From Brachionus rotundiformis (Eukaryota > Rotifera > Eurotatoria > Ploima > Brachionidae), in NCBI GenBank assembly GCA_016802295.1, contig JAESIW010000137.1, positions 2,945,961 to 3,009,960 of the forward strand: DNA of 64,000 nucleotides. Reading direction: 5' to 3'. Made by a program: the position numbers and the translations under genes. Below are positions 48,360 to 59,930 of this stretch, in pieces. Numbering within the stretch: the first letter of the stretch is position 1; every line of letters begins with the position of its first letter. The notes beneath the pieces are model-generated. The model ran no database searches. It was not told where the DNA came from and was given only the letters and a program-made list of their open reading frames with translations.

Positions 48360-51300
48360 ATGATTATAGATAAGATTAAATTGACATTTGTAATTTTTTT
48401 TTGGCTGACAAAGAATACAATTAGTGCTCAAAATCAGGCTCCGAGATTCGATCCACCTCTTCAATCGAATTATTTTTTTGCAGAATACAATGCAACCAAG
48501 CCTGGTGATTTACTTTTTTGGCTTAATGCTACAGATGTAGATGATTCAGATTTGGAAATAGGAATCGATGGCAGCTACAATAAAAAGCTTTTGTCAATTA
48601 AAAAAATTAATGGCAAAAGTGCCATTGTCATGGCTAAAGAAAAATTTGACCGAGAGGTAAGAAAGAAGGATTTTAAGTTAAAATTTAGTTATTTAAAAAA
48701 TTTAAATTAATTTTATCAAAAAAAAAAGGTCAAAGAAAAATATGAAAACATTGTTTTCTATGTGAAAGATAAACCTGGAAATAAAGTTTATCAATCGGTT
48801 CGATTCATCATTTTGGACATTGATGATAATGCGCCTATCTTTAAGAATAGTCCTTATAAAATAGATGTATTTGAAAATCACTCAGTTGGCACAGCTGTTT
48901 TCACTGGCATCGAAGCTTTAGACATTGATGGTCCAATCTACAATAAATTCTATTTTACCATTGATGAAAATGACTATTTTGAATTGGACAAATCAACATA
49001 TATTCGCAGTGGAATGTATTCGACCAATTTAATGCTGAAAAATAATCTAAATTATGATAAAATAACTAATTTGGTCCTTAAAATAACAGCTGTAGGCGAA
49101 AATTCATCATTTAGAACCACCACTGAAGTTTTGGTAAATGTTATTGATGTTCCAAATAGAAAGCCTATTTTTTCTCAATCACCGTATTATGTTCGCATAG
49201 CTGAGGAAATGAATATTGATGATATTGTGCTGAAGGTTTTCGCTCGTGACGGGGACTCAGGTATAAACAATCCCTGTAAATATCAGATAATAGGTAAGCT
49301 CTTGAGTTGTCCAATCTATCAAATATTTTCATTAATTTTTTTATTAGATTCAGAATTCAGCAACTTGTTCCGAATAAACAGTGAAACCGGACTGGTCACT
49401 ATTAATAATAAAATAGATTTAGAATCTAATGATCTGATCAAGTCAGGTGGATTAATTGAGATGGAAATTAAAGCAATAGAGATTGGAGACGAAGATTCAT
49501 TCGAGATTGTTAGGGTTGCTGTCTCTGTTCTCGATATTAATGACAATGTGCCAATCTTTAACAAAAAAATATACAATTTGAAAATTTCTCCAAAAAGCAT
49601 TGAAGGAACACCATTAAGTTTGGTTGATGATGATATTGAAACAATTCATGTATATGATCCTGATAAAGTAAATTTAATTTTTTAAAATTATGTTTAATAA
49701 ATATCAATTTTTTATGAAAAAATATTTTTATTAACTTATTTTTTTAAAAAGGGAATCAATGGAAGCTTTTCGTTAAGCTTAGTTAATGTATTAAAGCAGG
49801 ATAACAATTTTATAGATAGTCTTGATTTTGAAGTATCACCTAAAATAGCTTTAAATGACGCCAATTTGATTTTAAAACTAAAAAATTCATCTAATTTATC
49901 CAAAAAAATTGGGAAAATTGAACATTATAGAGTAAATAATTTTTTGACAAATTGAGTAAATTAAAAACTAAATATTTATTAAATTTAAGCTCATTGCCAA
50001 AGATAATGGAATAGATGGACATATATCAAAGGCTGATATATATATTAAAATTGAAAATATAAATGAGTATGCTCCACAGTTTGAAAAAAGTGTATTCACA
50101 TTTTTTGTTGATGAAAACTCACCATTTAATAGCACTGTTGGTTTTGTTCAGGCATTTGACCAAGATACATTCGCTGATTATGGAAAAATCTTTTACGAAC
50201 TCTTGAATGGACAAGAACGATTTAAAATAGAAAAAGAATCAGGCAGAGTTTACACAACATGCAAGAATCCTACTATTGAATTGGACCGAGAGGCAATTGA
50301 TACATTTTACATGAACATTGAAGCTATTGATGGAGGAGGCTTAAGAACAAGTGCTCAATTGATAATAAAGCTTAATGATGTTAATGACAATCCCCCTGAA
50401 TTTGTAAACAGTTTAAAAAGTAAAGAAATCGAGACAAATTTTTTAATAGGATGGATTGAGGAAAACTCGCCAAAGTGGCTGGAGTCCATAAAGGTTCAAG
50501 TGATTGACAGAGACATTGGAAATAATGGACAATTAACATATGAAATAATTGAGGGCGATTGTTTCAAAGATTACTTTGAAATTAACAATCATTCACAAGA
50601 AATACAACTGAAAAACAATTTGACTCTTGATTTTGAACAAATTTATAACTACAAGCAAAAAAATAGCTCAGAGTTAAAGTATCTTGATAGCCATGACTCA
50701 TATATTGGTTTAAATCCTGGAGAAATTGATATCAATCTGATTATTGAGGCTAGAGACCAAGGGAATCCTTCTTTGTCGTCAAAAATTCTAGTCAAAATAA
50801 TAGTAAAAGTAAAAATAAAAAAAATAATTATAAATTCATTTTGTAATATAATTTTTACAAGGATGTTAATGATAACCAACCAAAATTTGAAATGCCAATT
50901 TACAAAGTACAAATTCTCGAAACAGTCAAGTATAGTGAAGTAATCCAAGTTCATGCTTTTGATTCAGATGCGCCAAATACTGCCAATTCCAAGGTTATCT
51001 ATTCAATTGAGAGTGGAAATAAAGAAAAATTTTCTATCGATTCGACTACTGGTATCATTACAATTAATGAAAAAGCAAACTTGGACAGAGATATTTATGG
51101 ACATGAATATAAACTCAAAATATCTGCTAAAGATTTTGAGTCAATTAATTCAAAAACTAAAATTAGTCACATAAATGAAAGCTATTGCTATGTTTTTATA
51201 GAAATTTTAGACGTAAATAATAAAAAGCCTAAATTTACTGATAAATTGGAGAGTCTTATGATAGAAGAGAATGTTGCTTTAGGCTCTCAATTATGTGTTA

Positions 51301-54300
51301 TGAAGGCAAATGATTCTGATTTAAATTCTAAATTGAGATTTTTCTTAGTCACAGCTGATAAAGAAAGTGGTATGAAAATGATGGGATTCGATGAAAAAAA
51401 AAATTTGGTTGATTTAAAATATTTTAATGTAACATTGTAAAAGACAATTTTAATTTTATTATTTATTTTTGTTTTGATTCAAGGATTGGTTTGGTATTAA
51501 TCCAGAAAATGGTTCAATCTTTGTCACAGGAAATATAGACCGTGAAAAAGTCGAACTTTTACAATTAGTTGTTGGTGTCGAGGATTTGAATGCTCACGAC
51601 GACTTTAAACCTCAGATAACTTTAAGTAATTATTTTATTTAATAAAATTCTTGAAAAAATAAACTATATCTATATCTATTTTTAGCCAAACTTAATGTTA
51701 ATATAATTGATGTAAATGATAATTACCCATTGATGCCCGAATTGAATCAAATAGGTTCTGAGTTTACACATGGCGAAGATCCAGTATTTGAGCTTCATGA
51801 AACTATTGATGAAAATTCTAAAATTAACTTAACTATTACAAAATTAAAAGTAATAGATTTGGATAAAAATAACAACATAACATTCAAAATTGTGAATGCA
51901 AACAACTTAAATAGAGCAATATTAATTAATAGATATACAGGAGAATTGATAGTCAATAATTTAATAGATTATGAACAAACAAAATGGATCAATTTGAGTA
52001 TACTTGTAAATGACAATGGAAAGCCTGTTCCAAAGCATAGCATAGTTAATTTCTATGGTCGAATAAAAGACCTAAATGATAATCCACCAAAATTTATTCC
52101 TTTAAAACAAACTGAAATTAAAATTTATGAAAATAATGATGAGAAATCTTTTATTATACAATTAATAGCCAGTGACATGGATTCAGAAATGTATGGACCT
52201 ATTAATTACAAGATTTTAAATTTTCAAGACAAATTCTTTATTGAGCCTATAAGCGGAAAGTTATTTACCAAAAAGTCTCTGGATCGGGAGGAACAAAGTT
52301 TTTATAATCTAGTTGTTGAAGCTAGAGATAACCCTAATGGACCTGTATCAAATCAATTGACTGACACTATTCATATAAAAATTACTGTATTAGACCAAAA
52401 TGATAATAGTCCGAGATGTGACCAGAATATGTATTCAGTAGAGATTGGACAAAACGCTGAAATTGGCACAATTATTTGTCAGATAAAAGGTGTCGATAAA
52501 GATTTTGGTTTACATTCAAATCTGAGCTATTCCCTAATTAACCAAAATACGATTGATTCAAACAGTAAATTTAACTGTATATATATGATCTGATTTTTAA
52601 ATTTTAATGTATTTAGATAAATTAATTGAGATTGAAAAATTCACTGGTATAATAAAAACTAGAAAAGAATTGATAGGATATTCAGGAAATTTAAGCTATT
52701 CAATAGTTATCAAAGACAAACTTGGTGAAGAAGGCTCACTTTCGGGTAATTGTCCGATACAAGTAATAATCAAAGATGTCAATATTCATCATCCAGAATT
52801 TATCTATCCAAATAGAAATAATTCAGTTTTTCGAATTAAAGCCGTGAGTATTACACAAGAATTTTTAAATTTTATTTAAAGAAGAATAAAAGTTTAATAA
52901 GATATTTCTTGAAAAAAATTAATTAAATTTTATTTTAAAGACAATGGTTCCCGACTCAACAATATTAACAATTAAAGCAAATGATAGGGATACTGGTGTT
53001 AACGGAGAATTATTTTATTACATTGATCAGAATAATAAGAAAAATTTGGACTGGAAAAATTTTAAATTAGACACCAAGAATGGTGTCCTGTCTTTAAAAA
53101 TTCCACTAAGTCTAAAAGAACAATACATCTATTCAGTAAAATTTTATTTTCATGCTGATTAACTTTTATAATATGAATTAATTAAAGATTGATGTAATTG
53201 TATCTGATAATGGACAGCCAACTGCACTAAAATCTCGTTTAACTTTGACATTCATTTTGGTTGATGACTCGGACAATAGTGCAAGATTCAACTTTAATAA
53301 AATTTGTCAATTAAATGAATTCAACTGTGATAAAATTCAACGAAATATAGAAACTAAATTAGTAGAAGAACAGGAACCTGAAGATGCGTTAATAATGATA
53401 AATCATGCTTTTATGGCAGATGTTACCAAGTCATCCAGTGATATTTGCTATTTTGTTCTTGGCCCGGATAAAGAGTTTTTCCAAATGAGCTTAAATGGAA
53501 CTCTAAGGCCGAAAATAAAGTTAGATAGAGAGACTAGAGATGTTTATAATTTAATTATTAAATCAACTGAACATTGTGATTGCTCACTCAAAATGGAAGA
53601 CCAAAGATGCCAATTTTGGAAAAAAGTCGACTTTTTGGAAGATCAAAGTTTATTCTCACTTAAGATAAAAGTTAATGATTTGAATGACAATAAACCAATT
53701 TTTGAAAATAACTTTTATCAAATTGGTATTACTTACGATATTGATTTTGGAGAAACCATACTTGAATCAAAAGTAATAAAAGCTTAAAATAATTAAAATA
53801 AATTAAAAATAAATTCATTTTCGAAGGCTTTAGATAAAGATTTGAGTGATAATTTGATTTTTTCAATAGATAATTCATCCATAATTACAAATTCAAATGA
53901 AGAAATATTTCCGTTCTTGATCGAATTTTCTGATACACGTTTAATCAACAATGTTAATGAAGCAAAATTTTTGGTCAAATTGGTCAAAAATTTTGTTCCA
54001 AAAACTGAAGATTTTGAGAAAAATATTTATTATCAATTTAATCTGAGTGTATTTGACCAAAACGGGCACAACTCTACTGCTAAAATTCAAATAATTTTAA
54101 TAAATAAACAACAACGAGTCAAGTTGGTGTTTTCGCAGCCACTTGACCAAGTTCAATCGTTTAAAAATGAATTCAAAGAGTATATTTCTAATCTAACCGG
54201 GCTAAGAGCCTTTATAGACAATATTCAAGTGAGCAGAAAGCAAAATAGTTCATTGAAAATGAGCGAAATTTTGATGCATTTTGTTGAACCAAAGTCCAGA

Positions 54301-55455
54301 ATGTTGCGATTGGACCCAAGCTTTAGAACCATTAATCCTGAATACATTGTGGTTGATTCAGATACTATATTAAATATGCTAGATAGATCAAAGGATATAA
54401 ACTTGCTCAAAATATACAAATTATCTCTAGCTGAAAAATACGATAGCCAGGGTCAGTCCATTTTTTATAGATACAGTTCTAAATCAGAGCAAGGCTTTGG
54501 CTCATTTCTCCTTCTATCGGATATATCTAATCAATCAATTTATACTAAATTGTTGATTTTAATCTCATTTGTTCTCTTGGTATTATGCTCAATGACGTTT
54601 GGTATCACATGCTTTTGCATTCGTCTCAAATACAAGCGAAAGCTAAGAGCTGAAAGAGCCATGAGCAAAGCATTTGGCTTTGAGCAAAGATCCATAGCTT
54701 ACTCTGATCCGATTGGTGGCTACTTGAACCATGCGTTTGATTCCAATAATCTTTTGCCAATACCAGGAACAAATTTATATGCTTATGAAGGGTCAAATCC
54801 TGTGTGGATGAACAAATATGATAAAATTGGCCGCTCAAATGACCCGTCATCTGCTGTGTCATCTTCATCGTCAACTACTTCGGATACATCAAGAATTACC
54901 AGCTTTGAAAATTCACAATATGGATCCAAAAATGTAAACTATGACGAAAATAGCAAGAATCAAGATATATCTTCATTTTACCTGAAACAAATCGATTCGC
55001 CAAGCACTGATTTTTCGCCTGTTTCAACCTCGAACAATTCAGACAAAAATCCAGGAAAAAATGAGACTTTGACCAGTGACGTTTTTTCCAACATGTCTCC
55101 TAATTACGATCCTTTAAAAGAGACTCAGAATTTAAGCTCATTTAAGATGGACAATAATTTGTTAACTTTTGCCGGTGGTCAAAAAAATGACTCGAATTCT
55201 AAACCAGAAGTATTCAGTTTTAAAGAACAAATAAAGCTATTGAGTAGCCAAAGAATTAAGTTTACCAATAGTGATGAGACAGCGAGTAAAAATGAAAAAA
55301 TACTTTACCCAAACAATGTTTCTAGTTTTACCAAAATTTTTGATAATTCTCAAATAAACTCTGCACAAGATTCAAAAGGCGACCACACAATTAACACATC
55401 AAGTCATTCAAAAGATTTATCTGATATGTTTGCTGTAGAATCAACTGTGATTTAA
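48360..55455 (+). CDS. Large cadherin: about 14 EC repeats, one TM segment, short tail
   Basis: A calcium-dependent adhesion receptor of 2138 aa. Exons: 48360-48656, 48729-49293, 49348-49667, 49752-49931, 49990-50808, 50862-51428, 51484-51625, 51686-52576, 52617-52843, 52941-53135, 53188-53772, 53827-55455. A signal peptide (about 1-23) is followed by EC repeats with linkers such as DIDDNAPIF, DINDNVPIF, DVNDNPPEF, DLNDNPPKF and DLNDNKPIF; I count 13 linkers, so about 14 ECs. Several linkers are degenerate (DVPNRKPIF, DVNIHHPEF, DDSDNSARF) and may bind less calcium. A non-EC domain before the membrane (from QRVKLVFSQPLDQVQ) resembles the membrane-adjacent domain of PCDH15/CDH23-type cadherins. 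TM is about residues 1837-1862; the tail of about 275 aa is Ser/Asn-rich, with no catenin-binding motif that I recognise. A decayed duplicate lies at about 59165-59500. Confidence 0.9.
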
Positions 55456-55691
55456 ATTTTAGTTTTAATATGTGGTTTTATATTTTTATCTAATCATTTT
55501 TTTATTTGAGCTTTAATTAATTTTTGTAAATTTTGAATAAATTAATCTAATTTTTTTTCAAAATAAAATAAAAATAACTCTAAAATATATTAATAAGTCA
55601 ATTTTACTTTTTCAAAAAGTAATCTAAAAAGATAGATCAGCCAATCGGTTAATTAAATATCATTAAATTCGTGTAATTTATCGTATTAGTA

Positions 55692-55830
55692 AGGTTCGGG
55701 AAATGCAAAACGTCCACACTATCTCAGGATTCGATTTTTGACTTCAAATTAGTATGGTCAAATTTTAATAACTATTTTTTCAGAACATTCGAAGAAAAAA
55801 TATCAAGAACATTTTGCATCTCCCGAACCT
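55692..55830. mobile_element. 139-bp MITE with terminal inverted repeats and TA target duplication
   Basis: The element begins AGGTTCGGGAAATGCAAAA and ends with the reverse complement of AGGTTCGGGAGATGCAAAA; the inverted repeats run about 24 bp with three mismatches. It is flanked on both sides by TA (55690-55691 and 55831-55832), the target-site duplication of Tc1/mariner elements. The interior is AT-rich and non-coding, so a transposase would have to come from another element. It sits about 240 bp after the cadherin stop codon. The near-identical ends suggest fairly recent movement. Confidence 0.85.
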
Positions 55831-56354
55831 TATTTATTATAGGACTTTAATATATAATAATAATTAGAATTGATATGTTGATACATAAACTCGGTATAGA
55901 GATCAATAATCAAGACTTGAATGAAGCACCAGATTTGGTAATTTTTAAGGCCTATAAATAATGAAGGAACATTTTTCCAACTGTTTCTTTCAATTGTCTG
56001 TTATTTGATTTATAAATAAATTATTTTTTATTCACTGTCTATATTTAATTAAAAAATTGCACTGTATCTGTGATAGAAGATAATGTTTCATTAATTACAA
56101 ATGGGTCATTAATTAAGAACGTCTCCAGTACTGGTCTTTTAGCTTATAAAGAAGATAAAGGTATAAATTACAAGAAGAAAGATGGTTGTAAATTTCTCAT
56201 AATTAATTTTCTTTTAAATTTACCTTATTTATCATAAAAAGTTAAATTAGTGACTAATGTACACCAAACGTTAATAAATAGGGGGTGACTTTTATAAAAC
56301 TTCATTTTTAAAATTAAAATTTTTAATTAAAAAAAAAAAGACAAAAAGCAGTCA

Positions 56355-56783
56355 CCATAACTCTACCGATGCGCAGGTCCCAAGCCCTGATGAAAAAAGA
56401 GGAGGGTGGTGGCATCCACATACATCGTATGTGTATGTGGTCTTTCACGTAATCTGCAGGAGAGATGTATGATGGGTACATAGGCCTACGGGTCTTTGTC
56501 CAAATCTTGTCACATGAGGGCGCCGCTGGCTTCGAACATCTCCCAGTATAAAATCCCAAAGGAGCGAAAATCTGCTGTACAGCTGATCCTCTGCAGATAG
56601 ACGTAACTTTGGAAGCCTTAAGTTAAAACTTTTTCGAAAGTCGCTAGTCTATATAGCTGCCGAGTTCGCAGCCAATTCAAGTGCTCGTATGAGTGGCGCT
56701 GTTTATGATGAACGTTCCACTGGCTTCTTACGCCGCCATAACTCTACCAAAGCCGGTCCCAAGCCCTGATGAAAAAGAGGAGA
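56355..56783 (+). mobile_element. GC-rich repeat element, retroelement-tail-like, with a direct repeat at each end
   Basis: About 430 bp with base composition quite unlike its surroundings. A motif of about 47 nt occurs at both ends (56355-56404 and 56736-56783) in the same orientation: CCATAACTCTACC, then GGTCCCAAGCCCTGATGAAA, then AGAGGAG. The interior holds a perfect 9-bp hairpin, CCACATACA/TGTATGTGG, at about 56417-56441, and a smaller GCTGC/GCAGC hairpin near 56656. It encodes no long protein. Similar CCCAAGCCC...GAGGAGGG strings occur, as far as I recall, at the 3' ends of some animal non-LTR retrotransposons, so tandem or nested 3' tails are one reading; a SINE is another. Confidence 0.5.
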
Positions 56784-57135
56784 CATTTATTTTTTTTAAA
56801 TCTTATGACAAACAATTTTTCAATTAATTCACGAATAAATTTTCTTTTAAAAAATAATAAATAAAGATTATTTACAAATTATTAGAAATAATTTAGTTCA
56901 AAATTAAAAAGTTTATTTATATAAATGGATTAATAAATAATCAAAATATATGTGAACAATTTGTCGCTTTAGCTATCAAGATTAGACAGAAACTTCTGAT
57001 TTTTAATTAGATAGTTTTACATTCTTTTCTGTATAGTAAAGTTTAAAAAAAATTTAATTTTATTGTTACCTCGGAAACATTCGTAATAAAAATTTATAAA
57101 AATAATTCAAAAAGAAGTGTAAATTTGGTAAAAAA

Positions 57136-58926
57136 ATGGAAGATGATAGAGAGAGAGTGAACAAGATTATCATTGAATCAATTGAGATTTTATCAAATTA
57201 TAAACTAGCTTCAATAATTAAAGATGATCAAGCTTTCAACGCACTGAGAAAAATTAAACAATCCATAAGCAGCTTTACAGAACATGAATTTCTACTTGAG
57301 AAAAGATTCTATCGACTAATCTCAAGTATTTTGCTTAAAATTTACAGAAATAGACCCGATTTGAATCCAGTGGACATAGTTGATATAAATTCAATTGTAA
57401 ATCAAAGTGATCGAAGTATTGCAATAATTTATCTTTGTTTATCTATCCTTAATTGTATTTATTCAAACTTCATTATATTTTCACAAAAATTTGTCAAATA
57501 TGGTGGCCTCAAAAGTCTAACCTTGTTTCTAAAAGATGATCTGTTATTTTCAACAATTCAAAATGTGAAAATATTTGACATTGAACATATTGATCTGATT
57601 GATTTTCTTGTTCTTAATTTGTATAATTTAAGTGAAACTTCAGAAGAAAATTTAAAAATTTGGCAAGAGCAAAACATGGTAAGGGTCTTATTAGAACTTG
57701 TTGAAAAAAAACCAAGTGCAAAGCTAGACGCTTTTTTAACAATTAGCGAAATAGCAAGTGACCATGAGATTGAATCAATGCCACAAATTTACGAAATAGT
57801 AGAGTATCTTCAAAACCAGCTTACCAAAGTATCTGAACAGTTTGGTCAATTAAGCCGTTGCAAACGACAAAAAATTAGACAAAATGGTGTTGAACAAGTC
57901 GAAGTTCTTTGTATTCTAGACAATGAAGTGTTAACATCAATTGATACATATATTAGAGGGTTGTACAAGTTGGCTGTTAATAACCAATTGAGGAAAAAAA
58001 TCTACCATATGAATAATTTTTTTAAAGTCTTATATTACATTTTTGTAAATGGAAATATATATGAATCAGAATGGTGTTTGAAGTTGTACGCTCAGCTTTC
58101 ATTTGATCCAGAGATAGCCACTAAAATGAGATTGGAGAATTATTTAGTAACTTTTTTACATGAACAATTGAAGCAAAGAGAAAGTTGGTCAAATCTTTGC
58201 GAACAAATTTTATGGAACATAGAAAAAAAAATTAATCAAGAGGAAAAAACCGGAAAACATGTAATGATAAGCTATAATTCGGCTTCTAGGCCATTGTGTC
58301 TAAAAATAAAAAAACAACTTGAACAGATTGGACTTGAAGTTTGGATCGATGTAGAGAAAATTCATGGATCAAGTTTGGACTCGATGGCACAAGCGGTTGA
58401 AACCAGCTTTTGTGTTCTAATTTGTGTTACCGAAAAGTATCGGCTGTCAGAGTTTTGTCAAGCTGAAGCTACTTACGCATTTCGACTTAAAAAACCAATT
58501 ATTCCTTTGATTATGCAAAAGGGTTATGAAAATGTCCAAGGCTGGCTTGGCATTATACAAAAAGATAAAATAAATGTCAATTTTACTAAATATTCTTTTG
58601 AAGAATGCATAAAAAGACTCAAGCATGAGCTGTCTAATTTATCCATAATTCCAGTTGAAAATGTCCAAAAGGATGCTAGTGCTGAAAAAAATCTAATCGA
58701 GACATGGAATCAGGAACAGATAACAGAATGGTTTAGGCTAAACGACCTAAATTTACAAATATTTGAAGCGATTAAGATATCAGATGGAAGAATTTTGCAG
58801 CAAATGTTTGAAATGAGGCAGGATGCACCAGAATTTTATTTCCAACTTTTAAAAAGTAACCAAATAGATGCTCATTCGATGCTAAAGTTTACTTTTTGTT
58901 TAAAGAAACTATTTGATAATAAATAA
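57136..58926 (+). CDS. ARM-like / TIR / SAM-like domain protein, probable NADase or innate signalling factor (intronless)
   Basis: A 596-aa protein from one exon. Residues about 1-365 are helical and Leu-rich, consistent with armadillo-type repeats. A TIR domain covers about 374-500, beginning HVMISYNSASRPLCLKIKKQL. Residues about 518-593 look SAM-like (TWNQEQITEWFRLNDL). TIR domains of SARM1 and plant receptors cleave NAD+ using one Glu; the segment LSEFCQAEATYAF places a Glu (E444) at that site, with a Ser-x-x-Cys-x-x-Glu pattern as in active TIRs. The order differs from SARM1, which is ARM-SAM-SAM-TIR. TIR-then-SAM proteins of this kind are known to me from expanded families in invertebrates, so a role in immunity or stress is plausible, not shown. 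No signal peptide or TM segment. The ATG is preceded by AAAAA and gives full domain coverage. Confidence 0.85.
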   Translation: MEDDRERVNKIIIESIEILSNYKLASIIKDDQAFNALRKIKQSISSFTEHEFLLEKRFYRLISSILLKIYRNRPDLNPVDIVDINSIVNQSDRSIAIIYLCLSILNCIYSNFIIFSQKFVKYGGLKSLTLFLKDDLLFSTIQNVKIFDIEHIDLIDFLVLNLYNLSETSEENLKIWQEQNMVRVLLELVEKKPSAKLDAFLTISEIASDHEIESMPQIYEIVEYLQNQLTKVSEQFGQLSRCKRQKIRQNGVEQVEVLCILDNEVLTSIDTYIRGLYKLAVNNQLRKKIYHMNNFFKVLYYIFVNGNIYESEWCLKLYAQLSFDPEIATKMRLENYLVTFLHEQLKQRESWSNLCEQILWNIEKKINQEEKTGKHVMISYNSASRPLCLKIKKQLEQIGLEVWIDVEKIHGSSLDSMAQAVETSFCVLICVTEKYRLSEFCQAEATYAFRLKKPIIPLIMQKGYENVQGWLGIIQKDKINVNFTKYSFEECIKRLKHELSNLSIIPVENVQKDASAEKNLIETWNQEQITEWFRLNDLNLQIFEAIKISDGRILQQMFEMRQDAPEFYFQLLKSNQIDAHSMLKFTFCLKKLFDNK

Positions 58927-59930
58927 TTTAATTTATTTGAAATTTTGAATATGAATAAAAGTTTAATTTGAAGTATTTTAATACAATTTAAGTTTTTACT
59001 TTACCTCGATCATCCAAAATACTATTCTTTTTGACCACTTAAACCAAATACAAATATGGCACTTCCAAATTTCTAGATTCGTTATGCTCGAGTGAAAAAT
59101 TTGATAAGAAAAATAACAAATCTACCAAAGCATATATTAATGAATTTACAAAAACCATTACCAATGATTGGTCATGGTTAAGATGGATCGTGATAGAGTC
59201 AAGCTAGGACAATTAGTTAATGGTGTCGAGACCTCAGATAACTTTAAGAAATCAATTTGTACCTGGAAAAATAAAATGTATCTATATCTATTTTAAATTA
59301 AACATCCAGATATAAATATCTAAGAAAAATGATGAGAAATAGGCCTATAAATGGTTTTGTATATTTTTATCTAATCATTTTTTTGATTTTGAGCTTAATT
59401 AATTTTTGCATATTTAAGAAAATTATTTAAGAAAATTAATTTGAGTTTTTTTCGTAAAATAAAATAAATATATGAATCAATTAAGTTCAAAAAGTAATGT
59501 GATATTTATAAGTTTTATTTTAATTTGTAAAATCATATCGAAATTTTTAATAAACTTTTACAAGAACTAAATCCCACTAAAAAAATACCAATTTAAGACG
59601 AACATGTTCTATAATGACTTTTTACCAATAATAATTTTTAAATACTTTTAATAATTAAAGAATTATGTGAGTATCTTTATGTATTTACATTTTCTCGACT
59701 AGACATCAAATTTTCTAATGAAATTGACGTAAATATTAATTTATTAAATATTTTGGAGCTTATAAATTGGTATCATTGGATAATTATCTTAGACTTTGAA
59801 ACATAAAAACGTGTTGTGTTACGATACAGCCACGCTTAAACAAAATTATAGCTTTTTAAATATATTATGCATAGTTTTACTCAATCTGAATTAATTTTTA
59901 ATCATTCAAAAAAAAATTATTTTTTTAATA
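58927..59930. other. Intergenic region containing a cadherin gene relic
   Basis: About 1 kb between the TIR gene and the first SERHL gene. The middle (about 59165-59500) is a decayed copy of parts of the cadherin gene. Flanking parts are AT-rich; 59041-59160 could also be degenerate coding DNA, but I could not place it. Confidence 0.5.
59165..59500 (+). pseudogene. Decayed partial duplicate of the cadherin gene
   Basis: From about 59166 the sequence follows cadherin exon 7: GATTGGT (51484), then a diverged stretch, then CAATTAGTT, GGTGTCGAG and CCTCAGATAACTTTAAG in the same order, with about 29 bases missing. It continues into the intron (TATCTATATCTATTTT, as at 51668-51683). It then jumps, near 59340, to the cadherin 3' UTR: GGTTTT, TATTTTTATCTAATCATTTT and AATTAATTTTTG match 55472-55527, and AAAAAGTAAT follows as at 55614. 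Because intron sequence is kept, this is a DNA duplication with a large internal deletion, not a retrocopy. Stops and frameshifts rule out function. Confidence 0.8.

Larger units (their letters stand above)
55456..57135. other. Intergenic region with two mobile-element traces
   Basis: Holds the cadherin 3' UTR (from 55456), a 139-bp MITE (55692-55830) and a GC-rich repeat element (56355-56783). A frame at about 56070-56237 is open for roughly 55 codons without a Met start and may be a decayed coding remnant; I do not recognise it. The last 350 bp, before the TIR gene, are plain AT-rich DNA. Confidence 0.55.

Noticed and set aside
56383..56403. Hammerhead ribozyme, suggested by CTGATGA in both ends of the GC-rich element
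   Set aside because: A hammerhead needs CTGATGA followed by a stem II hairpin and then GAAA. Here CTGATGA runs straight into A-rich AGAGGAG with no stem II, so the core is incomplete.
56323..56559. Minus-strand frame of 78 codons with a Cys-rich start
   Set aside because: It lies over the GC-rich repeat element and begins inside it. Stop-poor frames are expected by chance in locally GC-rich DNA, and no domain is recognisable.
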